This document shows, in pieces, positions 24,594-32,618 of a DNA stretch of 64,000 nt (the first letter of the stretch is position 1; every line of letters starts with the position of its first letter). The stretch is from the NCBI RefSeq assembly GCF_042665255.1, contig NZ_JBHTCD010000005.1; one strand, written 5' to 3'. The notes under the pieces were generated by a model, which saw nothing but the letters and a program-made list of their open reading frames with translations, was not told the DNA's origin and did not search any database. Source of the DNA: Insolitispirillum peregrinum. GTDB taxonomy: Bacteria > Pseudomonadota > Alphaproteobacteria > Rhodospirillales > Rhodospirillaceae. The position numbers were made by a program, and so were the translations under genes.

Positions 24594-26111
24594 ATGAGCG
24601 TTACATCCTACGTTTCTGCCAATGGTATGGAACCGATGCCGCTGTCAGCAATGGCACCGGATGCCGGACCCCAGAAAGCGCCTGCCAACTCCCCGGCATC
24701 CGCTGCGGTTTCCGGTGCAGACGCCGCCAGCCCGAACGGCGAAGCCGTCACCACCAGCGAAGACGACGCGTTCTCGTTCTGGGATGTCCTGGACATGGTG
24801 AACCCGTTGCAGCACATCCCGATTGTCTCGACCATCTACCGCGAAATCACCGGCGACAGCATCAAGGATGTCTCGCGCGTGGTTGGCGGTGCCCTGCTGG
24901 GCGGACCGATCGGGGCAGCGGTGGCGCTGGTCGATGTCGGGATCAATCAGACCACCGGCAAGCATATCGACGAGCACATGCTGGCAATGGTCGAAGGCGA
25001 CAGCAGCGCGGCACCCACCGCAACGGCGGCGGTCAGCAGTGGCACCGACAACAGCGAATCGGCCTATAACATGATTCCCCCCGCAGGAACCGCGACACCG
25101 CGTGCCAGCAGGGGCCGCGTTGATGTCACCCTGCCTGCCGAACAACAGTCCCAGGCCCCGCAGACCGGCGCGACCACCACCACCGAAGCCACCTTTGGGC
25201 AAGCCCAGCCGCTGGCAGCCCCTGCCGCAAAGCCGCTGACCGCCACCTCGCTGTCGCCGGAAAAGCACACCGCCGCCCATGCCGTTCCGGGGCAGGAGCA
25301 ACAGGCTGATGCCACGCAGGCGACCCCGCAGGGACGGCGGTTTGCCCTGAACCGCACCCGCGATACCCGGACAGCCGACGTCAAGCATATCCGGGTCGAA
25401 AGCGAATATCCCACCATCAACAAACCCGACCTGCGCCAATCGACACCGGTCTCCTATGGCACGCCTGCCGCAGTCGCCACCCCAGGCACCAGCGCAGCAA
25501 CCGCCGCCTCCATGCCGTTGACTCTGGGCGGCGAAACCGCCGTCAACGCGGGGGCCGCGCCCGATGCGGCCCCGATGGGCAACGCCACCCTGCCGATGGG
25601 TGTGCTGGCCCCGCAGGACGGCACCGCCCCGGCCGGATCATCCCAGCCATCGCCCGACGCTCTCTACAAGGCGATGCAAGCGCAGGGGTTGGAGCCCAGC
25701 CAGCACCCGTCCTTTGCCGGAACCGAAAAGAGCACTGCCGCCCAGAAAGCCAACGCCGACAAGGCCGTCCGCGCCCAGCGCCGCAAGGCCATGTCAGCCG
25801 CCGACTCGGCAGAGATGGGCACCGCCATCATGCCGGCAGGCATGGGCGGGGCATCAACCCCGACCGCCAGCGCGGCGGCGGCCAGCTATAGCCAGACAGC
25901 GGCCACCACCCAGCCGGGGGTACAGACCACCGCCACGGCTCCGGCAACACCGGCTTCAACGACGTCTGCCGCGACTCCGACCCAGTTGCCCGGCTGGTAT
26001 GATCAGGCGGTGCAGAAGGCCTATTCCAGCTATCAGAAAACCGGTGCCCTGACAGGGGGCAATGCCACCGTTGCCACCAACGCCCCCACGCCGATCAACA
26101 CGGTTGAATAG
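24594..26111 (+). CDS. Ala/Thr/Pro-rich protein of unknown function
   Basis: A 505-residue protein. Only residues about 58-130 look like a conserved domain: the segment from FSFWDVLDMVNP through HIPIVSTIYREITGD and GGALLGGPIGAAVALVDVGINQTTGKHIDEHMLAM has a Gly/Ala-rich hydrophobic hairpin. The rest is low-complexity Ala/Thr/Pro/Gln, probably disordered, with clusters of basic residues. GAAGGG lies seven bases before the ATG. No signal peptide is seen. The hydrophobic hairpin could insert into a membrane. No function is assigned. Confidence 0.75.
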   Translation: MSVTSYVSANGMEPMPLSAMAPDAGPQKAPANSPASAAVSGADAASPNGEAVTTSEDDAFSFWDVLDMVNPLQHIPIVSTIYREITGDSIKDVSRVVGGALLGGPIGAAVALVDVGINQTTGKHIDEHMLAMVEGDSSAAPTATAAVSSGTDNSESAYNMIPPAGTATPRASRGRVDVTLPAEQQSQAPQTGATTTTEATFGQAQPLAAPAAKPLTATSLSPEKHTAAHAVPGQEQQADATQATPQGRRFALNRTRDTRTADVKHIRVESEYPTINKPDLRQSTPVSYGTPAAVATPGTSAATAASMPLTLGGETAVNAGAAPDAAPMGNATLPMGVLAPQDGTAPAGSSQPSPDALYKAMQAQGLEPSQHPSFAGTEKSTAAQKANADKAVRAQRRKAMSAADSAEMGTAIMPAGMGGASTPTASAAAASYSQTAATTQPGVQTTATAPATPASTTSAATPTQLPGWYDQAVQKAYSSYQKTGALTGGNATVATNAPTPINTVE

Positions 26112-26125
26112 GGCCTGCCCGCCGA

Positions 26126-26740
26126 ATGCCGGATCAGCCGCACGACATTCTGGTAATCGCCACCAGCCCCGATGCCCGGCAGGGGGAGGTCCGTCATCGT
26201 GGCAGAACCTTCCGCTGCGCTGTGGGAAAAGGGGGCCTGAAGCCCGCCGCTGACAAGCGTGAAGGCGATGGCGCCTCTCCCATCGGGCGCTACCCTTTGC
26301 GGCAAGTCTTTTACCGCCCCGATCACCAGCCGACTCCGCAAACCTGCCTGCCCGTCACCGCCATCACCCCGGCCATGGGCTGGTGCGATGATCCGTCCGA
26401 CCCGGCCTATAACCAGTTGGTCCCGCTGCCCCATGCCAGCAGCCACGAACGGCTGTGGCGCGATGATCATCTGTATGATCTGGTGCTGGTGCTGGGGCAC
26501 AACGATGATCCGCCCCGCCCCGGTCTGGGCAGCGCCATTTTCCTGCACGTCGCCCGCCCCGGCTATCTGCCAACCGAAGGCTGTGTGGCGCTGGCGGTGG
26601 AGGATGTCCGCTGCCTGTTGCAGCAAATCGGCCCCGACGAGCAGCTGGAAATCCACCCGCCAGAGCACCTGCCAACCACGGAGCACACCCCAGAGAAAGG
26701 CCATGAGGACACAACCCTCCCTCTCACGCCTTGTCCATGA
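26126..26740 (+). CDS. L,D-transpeptidase catalytic-domain protein (YkuD family)
   Basis: A 204-residue protein with the YkuD signature: His141 in FLHVARPGYLPTEGCVAL and the nucleophile Cys153 in the same segment. An SPIGRYPLRQVFYRP region (51-65) is typical of the short YkuD class. It lacks a clear signal peptide and LysM domain, so it resembles the cytosolic-looking YkuD proteins of unknown substrate. It begins 14 bp after the preceding gene, and the two are probably co-transcribed. Confidence 0.85.
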   Translation: MPDQPHDILVIATSPDARQGEVRHRGRTFRCAVGKGGLKPAADKREGDGASPIGRYPLRQVFYRPDHQPTPQTCLPVTAITPAMGWCDDPSDPAYNQLVPLPHASSHERLWRDDHLYDLVLVLGHNDDPPRPGLGSAIFLHVARPGYLPTEGCVALAVEDVRCLLQQIGPDEQLEIHPPEHLPTTEHTPEKGHEDTTLPLTPCP

Positions 26741-26879
26741 TTACATTACATAAACGGGCGTCAATAACCCTTGCACTCAAGAATTCATCATTGTTATTTT
26801 GCAATGTGAAAAAATTACTCATCACCCCACAGTGGGTTGGGGCACGCACCCGGGTCTTTAAAAGGCTTCTCACCCCTCC

Positions 26880-26984
26880 AGACCAGCGTGCGTTACATCT
26901 GACGCAGGCATGCTGGTCTGCCCTTTTTATCTGTCGCAGTAATTTTGCGCAAAACCGGTTCCCATTTTTGCGCTCACTGCTCTA
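26880..26984 (+). repeat. Mosaic intergenic repeat, type B (copy 1)
   Basis: The segment starts with AGACCAGCGTGCGTTA, has the mirrored end GCATGCTGGTCT, then the core AAAACCGGTTCCCAT and a GCTCT end. The same order recurs at 57485-57624 and inverted at 29316-29392. The imperfect palindrome AGACCAGC...GCTGGTCT closes its left part. It sits between the L,D-transpeptidase and aminotransferase genes. The remainder of this gap (26741-26879) is AT-rich and shows nothing recognisable. Confidence 0.75.
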
Positions 26985-27001
26985 ATTCTGGTGATCACTT
27001 C

Positions 27002-28330
27002 ATGAAAAAAATGCGTCTTAGTTTCTCGAAATCCAGGACTTTTACTAAAGAAATAGAAAAAATGATCCCTGGCGGAGCCCATACTTATAGTCGGGGACGC
27101 GACCAGTTTCCTCTCAATAGCCCTAGCGGGATTGCTCGTGGCAAAGGCGTCCATGTCTGGGATATTGATGGCAACTGCCTGATCGACTGGACAATGGGGC
27201 TTTTGTCAGTCTCGCTGGGTCATGCTTTCGACCCTGTTACCCGTGCCGTCCAGCAAGCCATCGAAGACGGCGTGAATTTTCAGCGCCCAACCCAGCTGGA
27301 AATGGAAACAGCCCGGCAGTGGCTGGATATCACCGGACACGACATGATCAAGTACGCCCGCCATGGTTCGTCAGTGACGACGGCGGCAATCAAGTTGTCC
27401 CGTGGCTACACCGGGCGGGGGCGCGTCGCGGTTCCGCGACAGCAACCCTTCTTTTCGTTTGACGACTGGTTCATCGGTTCGACAGCCTGTGACCGCGGCA
27501 TTCCGGAAGACTTGAAAAAGTATACGCTGCACTTTGATTATAACGATCTCGCCAGCCTGGCCGAGCTGTTTGCCCTGTACCCGGATGACATTGCCGCCGT
27601 CATTCTCGAACCGGTCAAGTTTGCCCCCCCTAACGACGGCTTTCTCGAAGGCGTGCGGGAGCTTTGCACCAGGCATGGCGCCGTCCTTATTTTCGATGAA
27701 ATGATTTGTGGGCTGAAATTCGGCTTCCCCGGTGCGCAAACCCGCTTCGGTATCCAGCCTGACATTTCGACCTGGGGCAAGGGAATCGGCAACGGCTTCC
27801 CCATCGCAGCCCTCACCGGCAAAGCAGAGATCATGCGCCTGGGTGGCCTGGAGCCGGAGGGAGAACGAAAGCTCTTCCTGCTGTCTTCCACCCATGGGGG
27901 AGAATCTGTCGGTCTGTCGGCGCACAAGGCGACTGTCGCCTATGTTCGTGACAATAATGTGGTCAGTACCATCTGGGAAACCGGCGCGAAGCTGCAAGCC
28001 AGCATTGCCTCCATCATTGAAAAACACAAGCTGGGGGATTATCTCGAAATTACCGGCTACCCATGCCTGCCGCTGCTGGTCATGAAAGACTTTGAAAGCA
28101 AACCCAGCGCTGCTTTTGGCACGCTGATGATGCAGGAAATGATCGCCCAGGGCATTCTGTTCCAGGGCGTATTCATGGTCACACCATCCCACCAGGCCGA
28201 ACAGGTCGCCGAAACACTGACTGCCTTTGATGCAGCCTGTGTCGTCTATAAGGCCGCGCTCGAAGCAAAAACAACCGATGGCTTCCTGGAAGGCGAACCG
28301 ACGAAACCCGTTTTCCGCAAGTTCAACTAG
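27002..28330 (+). CDS. Class III PLP-dependent aminotransferase (glutamate-1-semialdehyde mutase-like)
   Basis: A 442-residue protein of the GSA-aminomutase-like class III group. IFDEMICGLKFG (230-241) carries the PLP-ring Asp232, and DISTWGKGIGNG (254-265) the Schiff-base K260. IPGGAHTYSRGRD replaces the usual N-terminal IPGGVNSP of HemL, so this is probably a sugar or small-molecule aminotransferase rather than HemL. The ATG at 27002 is chosen because the upstream extension to 26945 lies inside repeat B. The stop TAG (28328-28330) merges with the start of repeat A. It is paired with a SpsF-like gene, which suggests a two-gene activated-sugar cassette. Confidence 0.83.
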   Translation: MKKMRLSFSKSRTFTKEIEKMIPGGAHTYSRGRDQFPLNSPSGIARGKGVHVWDIDGNCLIDWTMGLLSVSLGHAFDPVTRAVQQAIEDGVNFQRPTQLEMETARQWLDITGHDMIKYARHGSSVTTAAIKLSRGYTGRGRVAVPRQQPFFSFDDWFIGSTACDRGIPEDLKKYTLHFDYNDLASLAELFALYPDDIAAVILEPVKFAPPNDGFLEGVRELCTRHGAVLIFDEMICGLKFGFPGAQTRFGIQPDISTWGKGIGNGFPIAALTGKAEIMRLGGLEPEGERKLFLLSSTHGGESVGLSAHKATVAYVRDNNVVSTIWETGAKLQASIASIIEKHKLGDYLEITGYPCLPLLVMKDFESKPSAAFGTLMMQEMIAQGILFQGVFMVTPSHQAEQVAETLTAFDAACVVYKAALEAKTTDGFLEGEPTKPVFRKFN

Positions 28331-28437
28331 ACCAGCGTGCGTTAGAGCATTTTCAAGTTGACCGTCGACGGTCAACGGCTCGGAAAATGCGTCACTAAAA
28401 GGGAAGAGCGTTTTCGCTTGGTGTGAAAACGCTCTAA
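28330..28437 (+). repeat. 108-bp direct repeat A, copy 1
   Basis: It matches 29378-29485 over all 108 positions with about five differences. It contains a perfect 20-bp palindrome GTTGACCGTCGACGGTCAAC inside a GCATTTTC/GAAAATGC stem, then a second hairpin AGAGCGTTTTC/GAAAACGCTCT. The two stem-loops make it REP/BIME-like. It begins on the last base of the aminotransferase stop codon. Confidence 0.9.
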
Positions 28438-28505
28438 GGCCCCGGCGAGGTGTGTAGCAGCGCTCCACGGTCCTGTTTCCTTTGTGTCATGTCGTGCCCT
28501 GTCGG
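28438..28505 (+). repeat. Partial palindromic repeat C
   Basis: The GGCCCC, GCGAGGTGTG, AGCAGCGCTCCACG order and a following GTCGTGCCCTGT match the right-hand part of element C at 29625-29686 and 56480-56555, with changes. It lies between repeat A copy 1 and the second SpsF-like gene. Confidence 0.6.
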
Positions 28506-28563
28506 TTCACATTCACGGCTCACGGCTCTCGTTTACGCGCGTTGCCCGGACAGAGGTATTCAG

Positions 28564-29316
28564 ATGATTATCGCCATTCTACAAGCCCGCATGTCATCCA
28601 CGCGCCTTCCAGGGAAAGTCATGAAGCCAATCATCGGCAAGCCGATGATTCAGCTCCATGTGGAACGACTGCGCCGCTGCAAATCAATTGACAAGATCAT
28701 TATTGCGACCAGCACCGACGATAGCGACACAGTCATCCATGACTTTGCAAAACAAGAAAACATTCTTGTAGCGCGAGGCCCTCTCCATAATGTTCTGGAA
28801 CGATATGCCATCGCCGCCCAAGGATTCTCGCCAGACCATGTCTTGCGCGTGACGGCCGATTGCCCGCTTGCTGACTGGCGGATCATCGACAAGATCGTCG
28901 AAACTCATCTCGAGCTGAAAACGGATTATTATTCCAATACGCTCCCGATGAGCTTCCCCGATGGTCTGGATGCCGAAATCATGCGATATGACGTCCTCCA
29001 GGAAGCTCATCAGCGAGCTTCAACCGCGTACCAGAAAGAGCATGTGACGCCCTACATCAAAGAACATCACGACTATAAAAAGGCGTGCCTACAAAGAAAG
29101 ACCGACCTGTCTGAAGTGCGGTGGACAGTTGATACACCGGAAGACTTCCTGTTCACATCCAAGGTATATGAGACTCTCTATGTCGATAACCCTGCCTTTA
29201 CATCAGAAGATATTCTTGGCCTGATCAAACAACAACCATCCCTACAAGAACTGAATACCGAAAATATACATGTAAAAAAAATACTCGGTGAAGGCAGCAT
29301 TTTCCAGTCGTTCTAG
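28564..29316 (+). CDS. SpsF-like cytidylyltransferase family protein (copy 2)
   Basis: A 250-residue protein. QARMSSTRLPGKV (7-19) is the nucleotide-binding signature, RVTADCPLAD (95-104) holds the metal Asp, and VRWTVDTPEDF is the family's C-terminal motif. The ATG at 28564 has AGAGGT upstream; the in-frame extension to 28450 lies in repeat sequence. It is clearly more A/T-rich than nearby core genes and only distantly similar to the SpsF-like protein at 1334-2062, so recent duplication is unlikely. Together with the upstream aminotransferase it would make and activate an amino sugar. The stop TAG falls in the CTAGAGCA edge of repeat B. Confidence 0.87.
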   Translation: MIIAILQARMSSTRLPGKVMKPIIGKPMIQLHVERLRRCKSIDKIIIATSTDDSDTVIHDFAKQENILVARGPLHNVLERYAIAAQGFSPDHVLRVTADCPLADWRIIDKIVETHLELKTDYYSNTLPMSFPDGLDAEIMRYDVLQEAHQRASTAYQKEHVTPYIKEHHDYKKACLQRKTDLSEVRWTVDTPEDFLFTSKVYETLYVDNPAFTSEDILGLIKQQPSLQELNTENIHVKKILGEGSIFQSF

Positions 29317-29392
29317 AGCATTGCGCGAAAAGTGGGAGCCGGTTTTCGCATAAAGAATGCGACAGAACAAAAGGTTGGACCAGCGTGCGTTA
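29316..29392 (-). repeat. Mosaic intergenic repeat, type B (inverted copy)
   Basis: Read on the minus strand it gives TAACGCACGCTGGTC, then a GCGAAAACCGG core and a GCGCAATGCTC end, the same order as at 57485-57569 with the left arm turned. On the plus strand it appears as GAGCATTGCGCGAAAAGTGGG through to GACCAGCGTGCGTTA. It runs into repeat A copy 2. Confidence 0.75.
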
Positions 29393-29485
29393 GAGCATTT
29401 TCAAGTTGACCGTCGACGGTCAACGGCTCGGAAAATGCGGTACTAAAAGGGAAGAGCGTTTTCATTCGGTGTGAAAACGCTCTAA
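29378..29485 (+). repeat. 108-bp direct repeat A, copy 2
   Basis: Same orientation and same length as 28330-28437, with about 95 percent identity and both hairpins preserved. The pair brackets the second SpsF-like gene. Confidence 0.9.
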
Positions 29486-29491
29486 ATCTGA

Positions 29492-29686
29492 CCACAGCAC
29501 ACGATAGTTGGTAGAAAAGAATGGGCATCACCCAAGCCCATTCAGGGTCTGAGGCCCCGACCGTTCACTTGGGGGCGATGCCCCCGGGCCCCATTTTTTC
29601 TTTTATGATCAAAGGAATGGAGTCTGGGGCCTAAAGGCCCCAGCGAGGTGTGGAGCAGCCCTCCACGTTACTGTCGTGTCCTGTGG
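29492..29686. mobile_element. MITE-like palindromic element C (copy 1)
   Basis: A 195-bp element with imperfect terminal inverted repeats: CCACAGCACACGATAGT at the left and ACTGTCGTGTCCTGTGG at the right (15 of 17 match). Inside it carry GGCCCC-type hairpins and a TTTTATGATCAAAGGAATGG segment. The element recurs in the opposite orientation at 57305-57484. No coding frame is present. Together with repeats A and B it fills the whole 380-bp gap 29317-29696. Confidence 0.65.
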
Positions 29687-29696
29687 GCTTGGATCG

Positions 29697-30971
29697 CTAT
29701 CGCCCGGCCTTTCCACCCACGGTACCGCCGTCTTTACGGCTCACCCGCCAAATGGTTTGCCCGACATCATCGGACACCAGCAACGCCCCGTCTGCCGCCC
29801 ACGCCAGTCCGACCGGACGCCCCCAGACGCGCGCCGCCCCGTCGGGGCTGTTCCCCAGCCGGAACCCGCTGACCAGCACCTGATAATCGCCGACCGGGGC
29901 ACCATCGCGGAAGGGCACCCGCACCACCATGTAGCCACGCGGAGCGTCAGCATTCCATGAGCCGTGCAGGGCCACAATGGCGTCCCCGCTGCGGTCAAAC
30001 ACCAGCCCCAGCGGAGCCGAATGACTGGCAAACAGCAGCGGAGGCACCACCGCCCGCGCGATCAGGGCCGCCACTTCCGGGGCAGGGCGGCGCACGGCAG
30101 GCAAATCCGGTTGCGGATGGGGGCCGATATAGCTGTACGGCCAGCCAAAAAAGCTGCCCTCCTCCAGCCGGGCCAGATAATCCGGCACCAGCCCGTCGCC
30201 CAGCCCATCCCGTTCATTGACCACCGTCCACAAGTGCCCGGTTCCCGGCTGAAAGGCCAGCCCGACCGGGTTGCGCAGCCCGCTGGCCCAGGTTTGCTGG
30301 TCACGGACCTTGCGCCCGTCCTCCGACAGGGTGAACGCCTGCACCGACGCCCGCGGCAAGGGGTCTTCGCTGATGTTGCTGCGCGAGCCAATGGCGACGT
30401 AGAGGGTTTTCTGGTCCGGTGAAACCGCCAGCGTCCGCGTCCAGTGACCATCGCCACCGCCCAGTGCCCCATCGGGGGTGACCTGATGCAGGGACACCGG
30501 CAGGGTTTCGACCGGGTAGGGCGCGAACCACACCGCCCGCGTATCGGCGATGTAGACGCCCCCATGGGCAAAGGCCAGACCATGCGGACGCACCAGCCCT
30601 TCCGCCAGAACCTGCTGCTCCTCGGCTTCGCCATCGTGGTTGCCATCGCGCAGGATGGTCACCCGCCCGGCAGCGGACTCACTGACCAGCACCGCCCCAT
30701 CCGGGGCCACCGCCAGCCAGCGGGCATGCAGCAGGGCCGACGCGAACAGGGAAACCTGCCAGCCATCGGCCACATGCGGCGTCATGGCCGCTGTGCGGGC
30801 AACCTTTTCCGGGCTGTTGGCGACGCTGACACCGGCATAGGGTGACGGCAAGGCTGTGGCATCCACCCGCAGCACCGTTCCCGGACGAAGATCCCCCGCT
30901 GCCCGGACAGGGAAGGCAAGTCCCGCCAGCACCACGACCAAAGCAAGCACCGTCACACCATGGCGTCCCAT
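29697..30971 (-). CDS. Exported PQQ-dependent sugar dehydrogenase-like protein
   Basis: A 424-residue protein with an N-terminal signal peptide (MGRHG, then LALVVVLAGLAFP, with a likely cut after VRA), followed by a six-bladed propeller of the soluble glucose/sorbosone dehydrogenase family. Repeats such as WLAVAPDGAVLVSE, GLVRPHGLAFAHGGVYIAD, GLRNPVGLAFQPGTG and RPVGLAWAADGALLVSDD mark the blades. ATG at 30971 is chosen because AGGAC precedes it; an upstream TTG is less likely. It would oxidise a sugar or similar substrate in the periplasm. The cofactor and substrate are inferred from the family. Confidence 0.85.
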   Translation of the reverse strand: MGRHGVTVLALVVVLAGLAFPVRAAGDLRPGTVLRVDATALPSPYAGVSVANSPEKVARTAAMTPHVADGWQVSLFASALLHARWLAVAPDGAVLVSESAAGRVTILRDGNHDGEAEEQQVLAEGLVRPHGLAFAHGGVYIADTRAVWFAPYPVETLPVSLHQVTPDGALGGGDGHWTRTLAVSPDQKTLYVAIGSRSNISEDPLPRASVQAFTLSEDGRKVRDQQTWASGLRNPVGLAFQPGTGHLWTVVNERDGLGDGLVPDYLARLEEGSFFGWPYSYIGPHPQPDLPAVRRPAPEVAALIARAVVPPLLFASHSAPLGLVFDRSGDAIVALHGSWNADAPRGYMVVRVPFRDGAPVGDYQVLVSGFRLGNSPDGAARVWGRPVGLAWAADGALLVSDDVGQTIWRVSRKDGGTVGGKAGR

Positions 30972-31018
30972 CGGTCCGTCCTTTTGCTGCAACCGGCCCC
31001 GGACCGAACCACAGGCGA

Positions 31019-31867
31019 TCAGCGGTGTATCATCGCCAACCAGCTGGCCAGATCCTGCTGCCGGATATCATCGCGCAGAATGTCATCATCAAGACCCAGC
31101 GCCACCAGCAGATCAGCCCGTTCGCTGACCTGACATTCAATGGCCCGGCGGGAAAAGGCCGCCACCTGCCCCGAATCGGCAAACAGCCCCTCATCAATCA
31201 GGTCGTCCTGATGCAAGGTGGCATAGGAGGCCATCTCGCGCAGATCGAATTCCGGCAGATACTGCACCCCGCAAAAGGTGCTGCCCCCCGGCAGCGGAAT
31301 TTCCACTGCCTGCACTCCGCCGGTCCGGTTGTAGGCCAGAATCAGCGACCCCAGCGGCAAGGCTTCAATCACATCGGCATGCAACGCCAAAGCGTCATAG
31401 GACTGGGTGCGTCCGGCGAACACCGGATGGGTCACCCCGCACTGGGTCAGCTGAATCTTGCGTGCCAGCGGGAATTCACGCCGTAACGGATTACGGGTGA
31501 CTTCGCCGCCCAACGCGACCACCGCCAGATGCATCCCCCAGCCAGAGCCGAACACCGGCACCCCGGCCTGGGCACAGGCCCGCATCAGCGCCAGATGCTG
31601 GGCGATCAGGGGCGAATCCGGGCTTTCGCACACGCTTAGATCAGTTCCTGTCCACAGGATACCGTTAAAGCTGTTCAGCGCCAACCCCGCAGGCAGCTCT
31701 TGCCCGTCCCCCGCCCGCAAAACGGTCAACACCGCCTGTGGACATAACCGGTCGAGGGTCTCCAGCAGAACCTGCGCGGCACCGCCTCCCCCAACGGCTT
31801 CCAGATGAGCCGTCCGGCGGGCGGTTCGCGGGGTACCGTCAATGACCAGCAGGGCAAGCTGTGGCAT
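31019..31867 (-). CDS. Class I glutamine-amidotransferase homologue lacking the catalytic Cys and His
   Basis: A 282-residue protein with the class I amidotransferase fold. The nucleophile elbow reads VFGSGWGMHL (105-114), so Gly109 stands where the catalytic Cys should be. The later motif reads GVQYLPEFD (200-208), with Leu204 in place of the catalytic His; Glu206 is kept. Glutaminase activity is therefore probably lost. The family is close to GMP-synthase-like stand-alone amidotransferases. It may bind a gamma-glutamyl compound, since it lies 47 bp from a ChaC-type cyclotransferase in the same direction. The frame is intact, so it is not an obvious pseudogene. Confidence 0.83.
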   Translation of the reverse strand: MPQLALLVIDGTPRTARRTAHLEAVGGGGAAQVLLETLDRLCPQAVLTVLRAGDGQELPAGLALNSFNGILWTGTDLSVCESPDSPLIAQHLALMRACAQAGVPVFGSGWGMHLAVVALGGEVTRNPLRREFPLARKIQLTQCGVTHPVFAGRTQSYDALALHADVIEALPLGSLILAYNRTGGVQAVEIPLPGGSTFCGVQYLPEFDLREMASYATLHQDDLIDEGLFADSGQVAAFSRRAIECQVSERADLLVALGLDDDILRDDIRQQDLASWLAMIHR

Positions 31868-31914
31868 CGGAAGCCTCCGGTGATTTCCCTCAAGAGCGTT
31901 TCTTGTCTCTGTTC

Positions 31915-32511
31915 TCAGCAGGATAAGCCGGAAGCCAGCGATGCATCAACCGCTGCCAGCGTTCGTTGCAACAGTCCGTCCCGGACCCCCAGCGCCGCCA
32001 GCTGGGCGACCGTCTGCGCCAGATAGTCCCGGCTGCTGCCCTGTTCCCCCCGCCCCTGACACAACAACGCCAGCCGCCGCTGGGCCGACAGGTGGCCGCC
32101 ATACTGCGGATGCGCCGGGTCGGTGACATAGACATAGCTGTCAACCCGACGCCCGTCGGTCAACCGGATGGGGGCAAAGCGGGGCAGGTAGCAGCGCGAT
32201 GGCAATTCGCGCCCGTCGAGATACTCGGCCGCCGCCTGCCGTTCCCCGGCGGCGACGCGATAGGCAATCCCCTTGCACGATCCGCCCCGGTCCAGCCCCA
32301 GCACCAGCCCGGGAACCTCAGGCGTTCCGCGATACTGGATCGACAGGATGCACAGCGACCGGTGCCAGCCATGCAGCACTGCGGGTACCCGCTCGACAAA
32401 GGAAAAGCCGGGCCGCCACATCAGCGAACCGTAGGCAAAGACCCACAGGTCGCCCGGCTCATGGCGCGCCCGCCACTCGGCAACTGTCTGGTATTGATCA
32501 GGAACGCTCAT
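31915..32511 (-). CDS. Gamma-glutamylcyclotransferase (ChaC-like)
   Basis: A 198-residue protein. LWVFAYGSLMWRPGF (22-36) is the glycine-rich substrate loop of ChaC/GGCT enzymes, and LQYRGTPEVPGLVLGLD-type strands follow. These enzymes split glutathione or gamma-glutamyl peptides to 5-oxoproline. The start at 32511 follows GGTGAAAAG and gives a standard length; a longer frame to 32793 would overlap the divergent DUF2125 gene. It is first of three minus-strand genes, with 47-bp gaps between them. Confidence 0.87.
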   Translation of the reverse strand: MSVPDQYQTVAEWRARHEPGDLWVFAYGSLMWRPGFSFVERVPAVLHGWHRSLCILSIQYRGTPEVPGLVLGLDRGGSCKGIAYRVAAGERQAAAEYLDGRELPSRCYLPRFAPIRLTDGRRVDSYVYVTDPAHPQYGGHLSAQRRLALLCQGRGEQGSSRDYLAQTVAQLAALGVRDGLLQRTLAAVDASLASGLSC

Positions 32512-32618
32512 CTTTTCACCCGGACCATCAGCGCAGAGCGGCATCATGACATTCTTTCGCCAGCCGTGGTAAGACAACAGAAGGATGACCGGGGACAGAT
32601 TCGCAAGGAGCACGGCAG

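Noticed and set aside
27371..28468. A 365-codon minus-strand frame opposite the class III aminotransferase
   Set aside because: The plus-strand gene has clear PLP motifs. The reverse frame starts inside repeat A and C and shows none.
29313..29531. A short minus-strand frame similar to the start of the previous one
   Set aside because: The similarity comes only from repeat A copy 2 being translated; it is not a gene.
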